Part shown: piece by piece, positions 33,875-45,088 of the stretch | How positions within the stretch are numbered: position 1 is the first letter of the stretch | Layout: the number at the start of each line of letters is the position of its first letter | DNA from: Hsuehochloa calcarea | Taxonomy: Eukaryota > Streptophyta > Magnoliopsida > Poales > Poaceae | Assembly: GCA_036346395.1 (NCBI GenBank) | Contig: CM070599.1 | Coordinates: 14,375,232-14,439,231 of the forward strand | DNA length: 64,000 nucleotides | Direction: 5' to 3' | The notes under the pieces: model-generated | The model's input: only the letters and a program-made list of their open reading frames with translations | Database searches by the model: none | Told to the model about the DNA's origin: nothing | Program-made: the position numbers and the translations under genes

Positions 33875-34032
33875 TCTTGGTCTTTCATTCGTTAATTATC
33901 TTTTGAGTTGCTAACTACTCGACAAGATGATTTGCAGGAAACAAGACTTCAGTTCTTGGTCTTTCATTCGTTAATTATCTTTTGAGTTGCTAACTACTCG
34001 ACAAGATGATTTGCAGAGAAACAAGATGGATC
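33875..34032. repeat. 79-bp tandem duplication in Tat 1 spacer
   Basis: Copies start TCTTGGTCTTTCATTCG at 33875 and 33954 and stay nearly identical through CAAGATGATTTGCAG. Confidence 0.85.
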
Positions 34033-35202
34033 ACATATATTTCATCAATGTAAACTTGTCTGTCTTACAAAGTTGTTACAATTACTCAAGAGGGAGAGCC
34101 TAGCTTGCATTTCCTCCGCCACCTTTTGCCAACGATTGCATTTCTTCAATCAAACGACTACTTCTCGATTCAGTAAGGTCCAAGTCGGCTTCGATTGGTT
34201 GCACATTAAGGCGGGGTTCATGAGCTTTAAGTTTTGCCAAAGCATAACTTATCGCAGCCTTCGATCGCTTCCCTTATGGATTCAAATTTGGTTGGCCTTC
34301 GAGTGGTCACCATTTCTTGCAAAGTTCGACTTGTTCCCGATGGTACTTATGTGAGCAAATATCGATCTTCTCGAGGAGTTTTCCTCGCATATAGCTCACC
34401 AAGTACATGGTTCAGAGTGTGATGTTGCCTTGAAGATTAGTCTTCATTGATTCCATCTCCGTTGGGAACGAGTCGGCTCGCAAGTCTTTTGTTTTCACCA
34501 TTTGTTCCAAAAGAATAAAACCGGTCAAACAAAAATAAACTTCTAGAGGAAGAGAACACAAATATAATTATAGGTAAAGCATTTCTTACCTACTAGTCGA
34601 GAATCCAACTTCTTGACTTCTTCTTTATGGGAAGTAATGGTTTCAAATGTTTTTTTTCCATGTTCTAACGTCCTCTGATTCATCTTGGCAATGCGACGGA
34701 CTCAAGCATGATCGTAGTTTTTCATTGATTTCACCTCGAGGCTTCTCAATTCGACATCATTTTTTGAAAAGAAATTAGCATTAGAAAAGGAAAATACTCA
34801 AAAGAACGATGTGTAAAGAATTGCTTACCGTTACTCGAAGTTTTCACCCTCGAGTTCCCGATCCTTATTCTTGGAAATGCGAGAAAACTCCTGAATGACC
34901 AAAGCTTTTTCTCCAACTTCAGTCCGGAGCTTCTTCATTTCATCTTCATTTTCCGAAAAGAAATGAGAGTCAAGTAAAGGTCAAAGTCAAAAGCGCCTTA
35001 AGTTCAAGACTTATCGCTTATTTGTTCCCGCAATCTTCTAGTTGCAGAGATGGCTTCTCAAGTTTCTTCGAGAGGTCTACTACTTCCTCCTCGCCTTTTT
35101 CGACTCGCTTTTCATAATCGAGCGAGTCACTAAGGTCTTTGTGTCACTTTTTAACCTACAAAGGATAAAAGTGGATATGAGCGGATATGAGCATCGGTCA
35201 AT

Positions 35203-35313
35203 CGGTTGTAAGTTCTTCTACAACCATCGACCTGGTCGTAAGTCTTTCTACGACAAAGCTTCTGGTCGTAAGCTTTTTATGATCAATACCTTGTCATGAG
35301 TTTTTCCATGACA
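35203..35313. repeat. Four palindromic units inside the antisense gene region
   Basis: Units of the same type as in the LTR: GGTTGTA/TACAACC, GGTCGTA/TACGACA, GGTCGTA/ATGATCA and TGTCATG/CATGACA. Stem changes are again largely paired. Confidence 0.75.
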
Positions 35314-36807
35314 AATCTCGTAAGCACTATATAAGTAGTCAAGTCGAAAACGACTATGAATAATGAAGGACTTACCATCTCTCCGCTCAGATGCAGAGTT
35401 CCTCTTTTTCTTTCGAGCTCTAGAAGTTGTCGATGATACTCACCAACAACCGCAATTTGCTCTAGAGCTTTCGCAAAAGGAAGACAAAGGAGAAGAAAGG
35501 GAAAGCCACATATATAAGTATCCTAAAAATACTTACATTCATGGTCGACCTAGCAAATGCCGAATAAACCATCTCCGGGGTCTTCAGCTTGTCCACCTTC
35601 GCAACTTGATCCCACCAAACCTTCTCAAGACGCTCATTGTCAAAAATGTTTCCTCTATTGGGAATATCTTTGGGATGGGGGACTCGGTCGCGAGATCTGA
35701 AAGCAGAAGACCCTACGACGGTAGCAGGTCCAAAGAAGTCGCATGGTTGAAGTATTCTTCTTCCTCCGATTCTCAGAGTCGCAGCCTTCTCTTGATACCG
35801 AGGAACGCCGCCACAATTTCCTTCCCAAATACATACAGTGCTCATCACCGCCTTGACCAGAGGCTTCTACAACTGCCCCTGTTGTCTCTACGACCTCAGT
35901 AGTCGTAGTTGCTACTTCAACGGTCGTAGCTACAACCTCAGCGGTTGTAGGAACCACTCTGGGAGCCACGACTTCATCGGCCACCTGGGCCAAGGATGAT
36001 CCTTCGACCACCTCCATTGTTACCTCTCCAGCAACTGAAGAAGTGGCAATGGGCTTCTCAACTAAGCATTCCCTGGGTCAAGGAGTCGACTAAAATAAAG
36101 AAAAGCAAATCAAAGTTGTGAAAAGGAAAAGGTAAATGTTGTTCTTACACTTTAGTACATTTCAGATACTCGCACTCGGTCTTAACCAGAACTTAGGAGC
36201 AATCCTCCCAACGGAGGACTTCTTCTTCTCTACGACCACGCCCGTCGAGGATCAATAATGGCTCGGCTACGACCACGCCCGTCGTAGAATTTGAACATGA
36301 ACCACATCTCTGTCTCCTCGATTTTTCGATAGCCGAGACCGCCTCGACCACTCCAAGAGCAAGACTACCTCAATCGCAGTCGTGGCCGAGCAAAGATCGC
36401 CCTTACAAAGACATAAAATATTTCCGCATTTCTTTTCAGCTTGTTTAACGAAAACTAGGAGTGGCGTAAATCGCAAAGATTTCTTATCATAGTAGAAGGG
36501 TACCTTAGCCTCGGGGTTTGTGCTTAAGAGGTTCAACCGCTTCAACCCCTGGCCGACGACGGCCAATTTCGGCTTCAATTACGGCTATGTCCGCCGCAGC
36601 TTTGTAGAAGATCCGTCGAAAACCGAGCTCGAACTCGCTCCTCCCTTGTCGCGGATCTCGCAAGTCGACATCTCTTGGGCGGAGGAGCCGAGCCTTTGTC
36701 TTTCGACAACGCCGCACTAATGGTTATCAAGAAACTTCCTCGCCGTCTCGGACGATTTTCCATGCCTACTTTCGTAAAGCAAAACAGTAAAAGAAGAATT
36801 ACTAACC

Positions 36808-36888
36808 GGTCGTAAGTTTTTCTACGACCAAAGGTCAAGTCGTAAGTTTTTCATTTATATTTTCTTGATCGTAAGATATTCTACGATC
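36808..36888. repeat. Further palindromic units in the antisense gene region
   Basis: GGTCGTA/TACGACC at 36808-36829, a decayed AGTCGTA unit, and GATCGTA/TACGATC at 36867-36888. Confidence 0.7.
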
Positions 36889-37954
36889 ACCACTAGTCGA
36901 AGTTCTTCTATTTACTATAGAGTCCTAAAGAAAAAATCAACTTTTGATTACCTTTAGGCGCCTATCCTTTCATTTATGCAAAGAGCAATGATTTGAGGAA
37001 TCACCGCCGGGTGGCGGAGACTTCTCACGATGAGTTTGACCCTAGCGCCAATCTCCACTGTGGAAGATCCGTAAACAGATAATAACGTTAGATAACTTTG
37101 AGAAAGACCAAACCAAGAGCTATGTCGAAAGTTCACTTACCCTCGTCATAGTCCCTGGTTGGGTCTCCTCTCCCCGAATATCTCCACATAGGAGATGCTC
37201 ATTTCTTCAAGGGACTGATTCGGCGTGTGATGAAATCTGCCACCACATGCCATCCGGCCAACCCTCCTCCTTCAAGTCCTTGATGGCTTGAATGTAGGGG
37301 CAATCCGATCGATATCTTCGTGGAGTTGAGTCCCATTAAGATTTCTTCTCTGCAGCCTTCCCCACGAAAGAGAGGCTGTCTTCTGAGGTGACTTTGCAGT
37401 AAAACCACCTCTTCCTCCATCCCTACCATGAAGACCGAGTGAAACTCAATATACTCCTCGACTTAAAGTCGTGGAGCTTGCATCGCAACCGACAATTCCG
37501 GTTTGTCGAGCCATCCCGTAATAATATTGGAAAAGCTCGAGGTCCGCCTAATCCCTGTGCACGCCGCAAAGGTACACGAAGACACTCAAGATAGTAATGG
37601 AATTAGGACCTAGATTCACTAATTCCACTCCAAAGTGCTCGAGTACCACCAGAAGAAAAGGGGTGAGCAGCAATGGAGGTCGACTCACAAAGACGCTTGG
37701 AAAACGGGGATTTGCCCATTTTCCCCCGACGGCCAGTGCTGTCCGATAGCCGGAAGCCATTTCACCAGAGCCTTCTCTGGAATCTTCCCGGCGCCGACCA
37801 AGACTTTGATCTTCGCCGTATCCATCTCCGACTCTTCCCACTCAGAAACCTTCTTGGCCATTTCTCTCAGAAACAAGAAGTTTTGGATTGAAAAAAGATT
37901 GCGATTAGGGTTGGCGGCGGAGAAGACGAAAGCTCGAAGAACAGTGGGAGCGAT

Positions 37955-38113
37955 TTGGTTAATTGCTTATTATTAATGTTATTTGTGCGAATGTCCGGAT
38001 GGTTCATTATTCAAAGGAGATTCTACCGAAAATTAGAAAGAAATGTCTTAGTTTAATTTGTAATCATGTTACGGTGGTAGCATTCCAACCTCAGGTTGGG
38101 CTGGGGTGTTACA
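37955..38113 (+). repeat. LTR-end remnant of the truncated Ty3 element
   Basis: Nearly identical to 24783-24942, from TTTGGTTAATTGCTTATT to GGGTGTTACA. The left edge is the breakpoint with Tat 1. Confidence 0.85.
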
Positions 38114-38135
38114 GGTTAATCTAAACGTAAATGAC

Positions 38136-38592
38136 TGTAACATCCCAAAGTATGTTAACAAAAATAAAATTAATAAAGTCATTATTTTATTGGAATTTTT
38201 GAGATTTAAAATAGTTTTCTTTGTTAAAAATGAAATAATAATAAAATAAAGTCAATTATTTAATTTCCTAGTTTTTAATGTTAAAAATCAAATTTATTGA
38301 GTTTTCTTGGATTGTATTGGATTTAAAGTGAAAAATGATATTTTAATTAATTTCTTGAATTTTCTGGATTTTTAAAAGGTTTTTCCTAGTTTTTCAAAAT
38401 TATAAATAATTTACGTGCATAAATAAAAACCAACTTTTAGTTGGAATTGATTTTATTAAGTTCAAAATAATTCAAGGAATTTTTGTGATTTTTTCTATAA
38501 TTTTTTTAACTCTATTTGCTATTTTCTAAAAGGTTATTTGATTTATTGCATTTTGTGAAATTAGAACATCAATTAAAATCTCCTTTTCTCTT
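38136..38592 (+). repeat. 5' part of a Ty3 LTR (Del/Tekay-like)
   Basis: Starts TGTAACATCCCAAAG and continues AT-rich. It resembles the reverse complement of the LTR ends at 48298 and 63913, including an ACTCTATTTGCTATTTTCT-like phrase. It is cut at a hAT-like MITE and its continuation was not traced. Confidence 0.6.
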
Positions 38593-38809
38593 TTGGGCTG
38601 AAATCTGGATATCCGGACTTCATCTAATCCGAATAATCCGTATTCGTATCCGTATCCGCCGGATAGCATGCCTATCGTATTCATTTCTGTTTCAGACAAA
38701 AATAATCCGAATTCGTTTCCGATCCAAAAAATTATCCGAGATAATCCGAATCTGTTTCTGTCCGAATCGGTCAGAAATTATCCGATCTGTTTTCACCCCT
38801 AGCAACCTT
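38593..38809. mobile_element. hAT-like MITE rich in ATAATCCG
   Basis: About 217 bp with imperfect inverted ends, GGGCTGAAATCTGGATA and TAGGGGTGAAAACAGATCGG (reverse), and internal repeats of ATCCGAAT and ATTATCCG. No matching 8-bp duplication was found, so the ends are provisional. Confidence 0.45.
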
Positions 38810-39316
38810 GCCAAGAGATAAAAGCAACATTCATAGGACTGACGTGGTGTGTACAGTACTTTACTTAAACCATAATTCTACCTAGCAACCGATTGGTCCC
38901 AGGGACAGCTAGAAATTTTATGTGAGGGGGTCAATCGAAAAAGCCGTTAAATTTCATTTGGTTTCAAGCAATAGTTATAAACACCTAATTTAGAAATTCA
39001 TCTACCTAACTATCTATCTAATTAAGTTCTATATTATTTTGATGTCAAATAATTGCATGAGTGTGAGACACGTAGAGTACAAGCTAAAAAAAGACAAGAT
39101 AAACTAATATGTTTAGTGTTTACTTATAAGTAATGCCCACCACCATTTCATTGCATTAAATCTATCACAGCCCACTAAAATTTATCATTGCATAGTGTAG
39201 TGTTGTATTGCCTCCTAGAGCTCCTTTTCTCGAGCCCAAGTATTTAGGATTGTGGTGGATGAGCAAAAATAAAAAAAGGTTGTTGTTACTAGCTACTTTT
39301 TGGGAATATAGGAAGA

Positions 39317-42300
39317 TGTTAGAAATATGCCTTAAGAGGCAATCATAGATATGATTATATTTCATTATGTTCATAATTTATTGGATAATATGGTTTTTAT
39401 TTCAAGAATAATATCGTTAATATTTATTATCAAGTATGTGACTTGATTGTGAAACTCTATAGTTATCTTTGCGATGATTATTCTAAAGCGATCCCTAGTC
39501 GGAAACATATGAGGATACATATGAATAGGCTAGCATATGTATTGGTTAATGACCATGTTTCACAGTTCATAGATATGAAAATATCAAACCAATAATATGG
39601 ACACATATTAGCAAACATGGGGTTAGATCGACCCACCACGAGACACTGCGAGAACGTTGTATTCTTATATGTCATCAGTTGGTCTCATTTACAATGCGTA
39701 TGCTATATCCTTAGACTTGAGGTCGTCGCACGCACTCGAGATGTGTAGTGACTTACTTAGGGGTTGCCAAATGCTACTCCGTAACTGGTAGTTATAAAGG
39801 TAGCTTTTGGGTTTGTCATGATACATGCGTCGAGGCATGGTCGATCAAGATAGGATTTGCCCCTCCACGCAACGGGAGAGATATCTCTAGGCCTCTTGAG
39901 TGATCGAATTCAAGAAATGCATGGCCATACTACTCGCGGTTAAAGAGTTAACCATAATCGGGGAATTCGAGTCACGTGATCAAGAAAGAGTGGTCGAGCT
40001 AACCATTAAGGATGGCACGTACTCGCCTTGAGTTTGACCGATAACGTTAGGCAAAGGAAAATACATATGAGAATTGTTAAGCTTCGTTCGATGTGATCTT
40101 TACGTATACTCGGAGTCGGCATATCCTGCTAGGGGCTAGTACCGATTAGTGCACGAATAGGAGTACTCAGGCCATGTCCAAGTGTACGTGAACCTGTAGG
40201 GTCGCACGCTTAAAGGACTGGGACACGTTTTAGATGGTGATCCAAATTCTTATGGGCCACGAGTTACTAATGGGCCTCAAAGTTCAAGATCCATCATAGA
40301 TGCCTATATATATATAGGGGTAGTGGCATAGGGTAAATGTAATTTTTGGAATTCTGAAAACCATAGCCACCACACCTCCCTCACCTAAAATCGTGCAATC
40401 AGTGCTAGCACTCCGGCGTGTGGTGTCTCTGCCCTGTACGTGTGGATACTTTAGAGGCGTTGCTGTGAGGCTTCAACGCTAGGATGATCCGCAAATTGTG
40501 ATGGTCACGAGGGGCACCTGGAGGAGGCATGAGGCTAGTACGACTACAACAGCACCAATGCGTCGTTGGTGATATGCCCTAGAGGCAATCATAGAGATGA
40601 TTGTATCACCTCTATGTTTTTGTGTTCATGAATAAGTGTTATTTTGTTCCTTGAATGAATCATTAGTTATAAAGATTAACGAGTATGTGACTTGTTGGTG
40701 AAGCTCTTTTAACTTATGATGATGTTGTTCTAAATGTATCCCTGGTCGGATGTCACTAGTAAGAAGAATAGTGACTCTATCGACCAGCACATGTATTGAT
40801 TGATGACCATGTTTCACCGATCATGGATATAGGGATATCGAAGCAATAATGTGAACACATGTTGGCGAATATGGTGCTGGATTGACCCACCTTGAGACAC
40901 TGCTGAGATTGTTATGATTTCATGTGTCATTAGTTGGTCTCAAGTAATAATGATGTATAATTCTTAGACTTGAGATCAGCATGGTTTCCTACATGCGTAA
41001 GAGTACACTTTGGGGTTGCCAAATACTACTCCGTAACTAGGTAGTTATAAAGGTAGCTTTCGGGTATGCTCTGAAACATGCGGAGGAATGTGACTGGTCA
41101 GATATGTGATTTGCCCCTCCTAACATAACAGGAGAGATATCTCTGGGCCCCTCGATATGGTCGGATAAGGAAAGTGCATGGCCATGCCACTGGTGGTCGA
41201 AGAGTTTGACCACATGAAGTTATCCGACACTTGATCGAGAAATTATTGAACAGTCCATGGATGACACAACATTTCACCTGGAGTTCAACTAGATATCGTG
41301 AAACAAAGGGGGAATACACGAGCAGGTCTTTTAGTTCGATCAAATACGAACTAGTCGTAGGAGATACGAGCTGATCGTACGCTGATCGAACATGATCACT
41401 AAGTGGTCGAAACCTGGTTGTAAGGAGTTACAAAATGGTTGAGACCAAATATGACCTGGTCATATAGAGATACAAGTTGGTCGTAGTCTGGTCAAAACCT
41501 AGTCGTAAGGTGTTACGAACTGGTCGAGACTATATACGATCTGGTCGTATAGAGATATGAGCTGGTGTAAGTGACAATGACCTGGTCGTAGATCATATTG
41601 CATTAAGGTTCATCTGATATAATTCATGTGTATTCGGGAATCGTTATGTCCTGCTTGGTGCCACTAATGACTCGTGATCGGAAAGGAGTTTCCGAGTCAC
41701 AACCGATTACGCATGAATCTATAGGGTTACACACTTAACGGGTTAGAACAAACCAGTACAGACACATTCATCAAATTTGTTTGGATAGGATTCATCATGG
41801 GTACAATATGAGGAGATGCTTAAGGCTATTAGGAGGGAGAAAATTCACGTAACAGACAAGACCCACAAAAGACGTGAGTTGAGTTGTTCCTCCAAAACCC
41901 TAGCCGTCATCTTCTTGAGAGCCCTACCGTATGAGTTGGTGCTAGCACACCGACATACCGTTGTTCCTTCCTTGGATGCGTGGATATCGTAGAGGCGCTA
42001 CTGTAGTTGCTGTTGCGCTAAAGGACAATTCGCGACCTTAATGAGGAACTCGATTTGTTGTTGGAGGAGACGATCGACTACAAGGATGATCGACTACACT
42101 GGACGATCGACTACGACCACTACTTTGACGCGCTCTTCGTTGGACTAGGCTGCTCCAACTCTTCTTCAGCTGCACTGTGCTTCTAGTGGTAACAATCTGT
42201 GATCTGTTGCTTGTATGGCATCCTGGTTTACATAGTAGAATTTTTGAATTGCCAGCTAGCGTAGCCTGCCCGTATCCCTTCACGCGCTACATCGACTCTT

Positions 42301-42418
42301 CTTTCGCTGCGGGTCTATGCGTCTAGTGGTAATCACGTGATCTATTACTAGCGGAGGTTCCTTGGTTGCATGGTAGATTTTTGAAATTGCGCTAGTGTAG
42401 CCTACCCATGTTCCTTCA
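39317..42418 (+). repeat. Angela-like Copia solo LTR, TSD GAAGA, with a nested LTR
   Basis: Begins TGTTAGAAATATGCC, the Angela-type LTR start, and ends CATGTTCCTTCA. The perfect duplication GAAGA flanks it (39312-39316 and 42419-42423). The LTR is interrupted at 40563 by another LTR of the same family and resumes at about 42283-42288, leaving roughly 1.38 kb of its own sequence. A TATATATATAGG TATA box lies near 40300. No Copia coding sequence. Confidence 0.88.
40564..42282 (+). repeat. Nested Angela-like solo LTR
   Basis: Start CGTTGGTGATATGCCCTAG (TG mutated to CG), end CGTATCCCTTCA, 1719 bp. The flanking 5-mers TGCGT and CGCGC differ at the outer positions, so the duplication is eroded. 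Nesting is supported because sequence before 40563 and after 42287 is contiguous in the intact LTR at 56148-57730. 41340-41600 carries the GGTCGTA/TACGA hairpin tract. Confidence 0.75.
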
Positions 42419-42835
42419 GAAGATATATGGGTTAATCCTTTGCATGAATGTACATGTAATATTGATAAGATTGCTAACACTTAGCCTATAAGATTTTGAA
42501 TTTAAATTATTGGAGGGACTATACATGCGCTTCTAGAGTTTTGTTCCACACAAGATCAGGCGGGTTTGAAAAATTTTTGAAGCATGGGGGGAGCCATGGC
42601 CTCCAATAGCCCTCTGTAGTCTCCGTCTCTGGGTCGTGCTAGCATGACCACATTATTGTTACGAAATTGTGACCGCTTGTAATGTAGTGTGTCTTTTGAT
42701 TAGAATAAAAGGAGAAGAAAACTAAGAAAAGCTGCAGATTGGGAAGCAGCACAAAAATCATTCTGTCTCTCATGTTTTCACTGTGTGTGTGTCTCTTGCA
42801 TTCGCGTGTGTAGATTAGTCCCGTGTGCCAACAAT

Positions 42836-42846
42836 TGATATCAGAG
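42836..42846 (+). other. Copia 2 primer-binding site
   Basis: TGATATCAGAG two bases after the LTR end GTGCCAACA, one mismatch from the initiator-Met primer site. Confidence 0.75.
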
Positions 42847-42868
42847 GTTAGGTTGTGATTGCCCAAGA

Positions 42869-43860
42869 TCATGATGCGGGACAAGTCATCGGAGAGGTCA
42901 CTGGGAAGCAGCGTCACCCATGACGGTGCGATGTCAAGGGCACCGGCGAGGGAGGGAGTTGTGACCCTCCAATACGCCATGCTCACGTAGAGTAATTACG
43001 GGGTGTGGGCGATGAAGATGAAGATCATCAAGCAAGCGCAAGGAGTGTGGGCGGCAGTGGAGGGCGAATAATTGGTCAATGAGAAGAAAGACCAGATGGC
43101 TCTCACTGCCATAGTCCAAGCTGTGCCGGAGGCTGTTGTAATGTCCATATCCGAGAAGGAGACAAAAAAAGGAGGCTTGGGACACTCTCAAGGAGATGCA
43201 TGTCAACGAAGATTGCGTTAAGAAGGCGTGTGTTCAAACTCTCTTCATGGGGGACTTGGAGACAATCATCGAGTTTGCCTTGAAGCTCACCACCAGGGTC
43301 AACGACATACGTGCTTTCGGTACCAAGGTGGAGGAGAGCGCTGTCGTGGACAAGCTCCTACACTTTGTCCCCGACAAATTCCTACCCATTGTCGGCATCA
43401 TCGAGCAATGGGCTGATATATCAGTGATGTCGGTAATGGAGGCCATAGGATGATTGAGGGCGTACGAGGAAACTTGAAGGGGCAGCAGCACGACAAGGAA
43501 GAAGGAGAGCACCTGCTGCTTACGCGCGCCGAGTGGGAGATGAAAGCCGCCGAAGACAAGAGGAGCGGCGAGGGCTCCGGCAGCAGCACAAAGAAGAATG
43601 GCGGGCACGGCAGTGGCCATGGCCAAGATGGAGACAAGAAGAAGCATCGTGAAAAGTTTGACAAGTCGAAGATCCAGTGCTTCAATTATCAAGAGTTCAG
43701 CCATTTCACGTCCGAGTGTGTTGAGCTGAAGAAAGAACAGGCGTATCTCACCAGCACCCAAGATGATGATGAGCTGGATCTCCTAATGGCTATGGCATGT
43801 GAGCATGCCGCGGACTTCGTCATGCTAGATGAGGAGGAGGAGTGCTTTAATTCGCCCACC
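42869..43860 (+). pseudogene. Copia 2 gag (UBN2 type with CCHC knuckle)
   Basis: The start is MMRDKSSERSLGSS, with TAG after YAMLT near 42988 and TAA near 43069 within AAVEGE/LVNEKKDQMAL. A frame change in an A-run near 43165 is followed by EAWDTLKEMHVN and LLHFVPDKFLPIVGIIEQW, and another change occurs near 43450. The last part gives EGEHLLLTRAEWEMKAAED, a charged Gly/Lys linker and the knuckle CFNYQEFSHFTSEC, in which the second Cys is replaced by Tyr. It continues in frame into the captured gene fragment. Confidence 0.8.
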
Positions 43861-44505
43861 ATGTCATCCCCGTCATCCACGTTAGTGGTGCAGTCGTCGT
43901 CCCTGCCACCGGCGCTCAGGAGCGCGGTGCAAGAATAGTCGGGGGTGAACGGATCGTGCAAGCCAGATGTGATCGTTCGTGTCCAAGAACATTGCTTCCT
44001 TTTGCACAGGGACTTGATCACGTCACAGAGCAGCTACCTGAAGCGACAGATGTCGGGGTGCAGCGACATCACCATGGACCTACCAGTAGGCCTCACAGCA
44101 GACGTGTTCGTTGACACCGTTGCGTCCTGCTATGGCACCGATGTCGCACTATCATCGGTGAACCTCGCGGCAGCGTGGGTGGCTGTGGACTGGTTGGAGC
44201 TGTGCGTGGACTACATCTTCTAGGTGGTGGCCATGGACTATGGGCGCGCTGCGGTAGTGCTACGGTCGTGCACGACATTCCTTGGTGGCGAGGCGAACGG
44301 GGCCGGCGCGACGCTGCTCATTTGGTACCTGGAGACGCTCGCGATGTCCGGCGACGACGAAAGTAGGTGGCTCGAGGATGTGGCCGTGTTGCCCGTGGAG
44401 GAGTTCCAGGTGGCCGTCGAGGCCATGCGCGTGCACTTCGCACACAACCACGACCTCATGTACACCATTGTCAAGAACCACAAGGGAAAGCTGTCCGAGA
44501 AGAGG
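43861..44505 (+). pseudogene. Captured BTB-NPH3 gene fragment inside Copia 2
   Basis: In a single frame (the frame of the last gag segment) the sequence encodes SSSLPPALRSAVQE, CKPDVIVRVQEHCFLLHRDL, SYLKRQMSGCSDITMDLPVG and LAAAWVAVDWLEL, which is the BTB domain of plant NPH3/RPT2-like proteins. It continues with RAAVVLRSCTTFLGGEANGA, WLEDVAVLPVEEFQVAVEAM and HDLMYTIV..NHKGKLSEKR, the first part of the NPH3 domain. NPH3-family proteins are CUL3 substrate adaptors and scaffolds in phototropin and auxin signalling at the plasma membrane. Stops at 43936 (TAG for the expected Trp) and 44221 (TAG for the expected Gln) break it, and about ten codons before DYIF are missing. No intron is seen. The fragment sits between the CCHC knuckle and the protease, so it was carried as element sequence. 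Confidence 0.85.
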
Positions 44506-44514
44506 TGAGTCACA

Positions 44515-44818
44515 TCTAGTACGTCGACATTGGTGCATCCAATCACATGACCGAGTGTCATGAGATGTTCTTCGACCTAGACATGTTGATTCGGGGGTTA
44601 GTGAGATTTGGCAATGGACCTCATTTGGAAATTAGCGGCTGTGGTGTGGTGTCGTTCAAGTGTCAAACTGGTGAGCACAAAGTCTTAGGTGATGTTTATT
44701 ACATACCTAAGTTAAGGAGTAATGTAATCAGTTTGAGGCACCTGTATGAGCATGGCTACAAAACGGTGTTCGAAGAAGGCATTATGAGCATTTATGATCA
44801 AAAGAGAAATTTATTATG
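44515..44818 (+). pseudogene. Copia 2 protease and start of GAG-pre-integrase region
   Basis: YVDIGASNHMTECHEMF carries the protease Asp in DIG instead of DTG, preceded by TAG where Copia has Trp. It is followed by EHKVLGDVYYIPKLRSNVIS and HLYEHGYKTVFEEG, standard for Copia. TGA follows KRNLL at 44818-44820. Confidence 0.8.
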
Positions 44819-45088
44819 AGCCAGGATAAATAAGTCATAGAATCATGTGTACTTGCTTCCGCTGGGCTACGCCCAGCTGGGTTTTGTCCTGGCAAAATAT
44901 GGTCTGAAGGAAGACGAGCTGCGCACAAGGATTGACATCGTCGAGATCAAGAAAGTGCATCAAGGATTAGAAGGTTTTTGTTGAATAATCATGTATGATG
45001 TTTAGTGTTTTTAAGTCTTATAATGCCTTTGTCTCAGTTTCTTTGCATGGGGCGTTACATGGTTTAGGCACGTTCGTCTGCATAAAGT

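Larger units (their letters stand above)
34080..37861 (-). pseudogene. Tat 1 antisense gene, Transposase_28 class
   Basis: Read on the minus strand. It starts MAKKVSEWEESEMDTAKIKV at 37861 and, after a frame change, gives the Transposase_28 ('putative gypsy type transposon') block: VVLEHFGVELVNLGPNSITI and LSVFVYLCG. Next comes WFYCKVTSEDSLSFVGKAAE near 37390 with a TAA soon after. Later exons are poorly resolved. A low-complexity Val/Thr-rich segment lies near 35880-36010 and a C-terminal coiled-coil remnant near 34150-34280 aligns with the end of the Tat 2 gene. The function of these proteins is unknown. They are specific to grass Tat elements. Multiple stops make this copy a pseudogene. 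Confidence 0.65.
26017..37954 (+). mobile_element. Tat-lineage Ty3 element 1 with antisense gene, 3' truncated
   Basis: Order: 5' LTR, TGGCGCC primer-binding site, leader and gag, protease, reverse transcriptase, RNase H, integrase, a non-coding spacer, then a multi-exon gene on the opposite strand. This is the layout of grass Tat elements (RIRE2/Grande type) with an antisense ORF. All sense ORFs carry several stops or frameshifts. The 3' LTR is absent: sequence ends at 37954 in the 5' leader of the antisense gene. Confidence 0.85.
24343..38113 (+). mobile_element. Truncated Ty3 element hosting the first Tat insertion
   Basis: A 5'-truncated LTR (24343-24942), primer-binding site and about 1 kb of internal sequence are followed by the Tat insertion (26017-37954) and by a 159-bp remnant of the same LTR end (37955-38113). 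The remaining internal region was probably deleted together with the Tat 3' end. No coding domain of this element is visible. Confidence 0.6.
38900..42631. mobile_element. Non-autonomous hAT-like element carrying nested LTRs
   Basis: Left end CAGGGACAGCTAGAAATTTT and right end ...GGCCTCCAATAGCC to CTCCGTCTCTG match the typical ends of a worn grass hAT family (CAGGGGCGGAGCCAGAA). Removing the inserted LTR (39317-42418) leaves an element of about 625 bp. The flanking 8-mers do not match. Confidence 0.45.
42632..45088 (+). mobile_element. Copia element 2 with a captured BTB-NPH3 fragment
   Basis: LTR end (to 42833), primer-binding site, decayed gag, a host gene fragment, then protease. Same family as Copia 1 by Gag similarity. 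Integrase, reverse transcriptase and the 3' LTR are missing. 44819-45088 is decayed sequence after the protease, with no motif I can name. The 5' LTR start is not located because the hAT-like element sits upstream. Confidence 0.75.

Noticed and set aside
35363..35902. Plus-strand 179-residue frame
   Set aside because: It is the shadow of the minus-strand antisense gene of Tat 1.
42159..42420. Tandem duplication of a Copia LTR end
   Set aside because: Explained by one LTR nested within another, supported by the GAAGA duplication at the outer borders.
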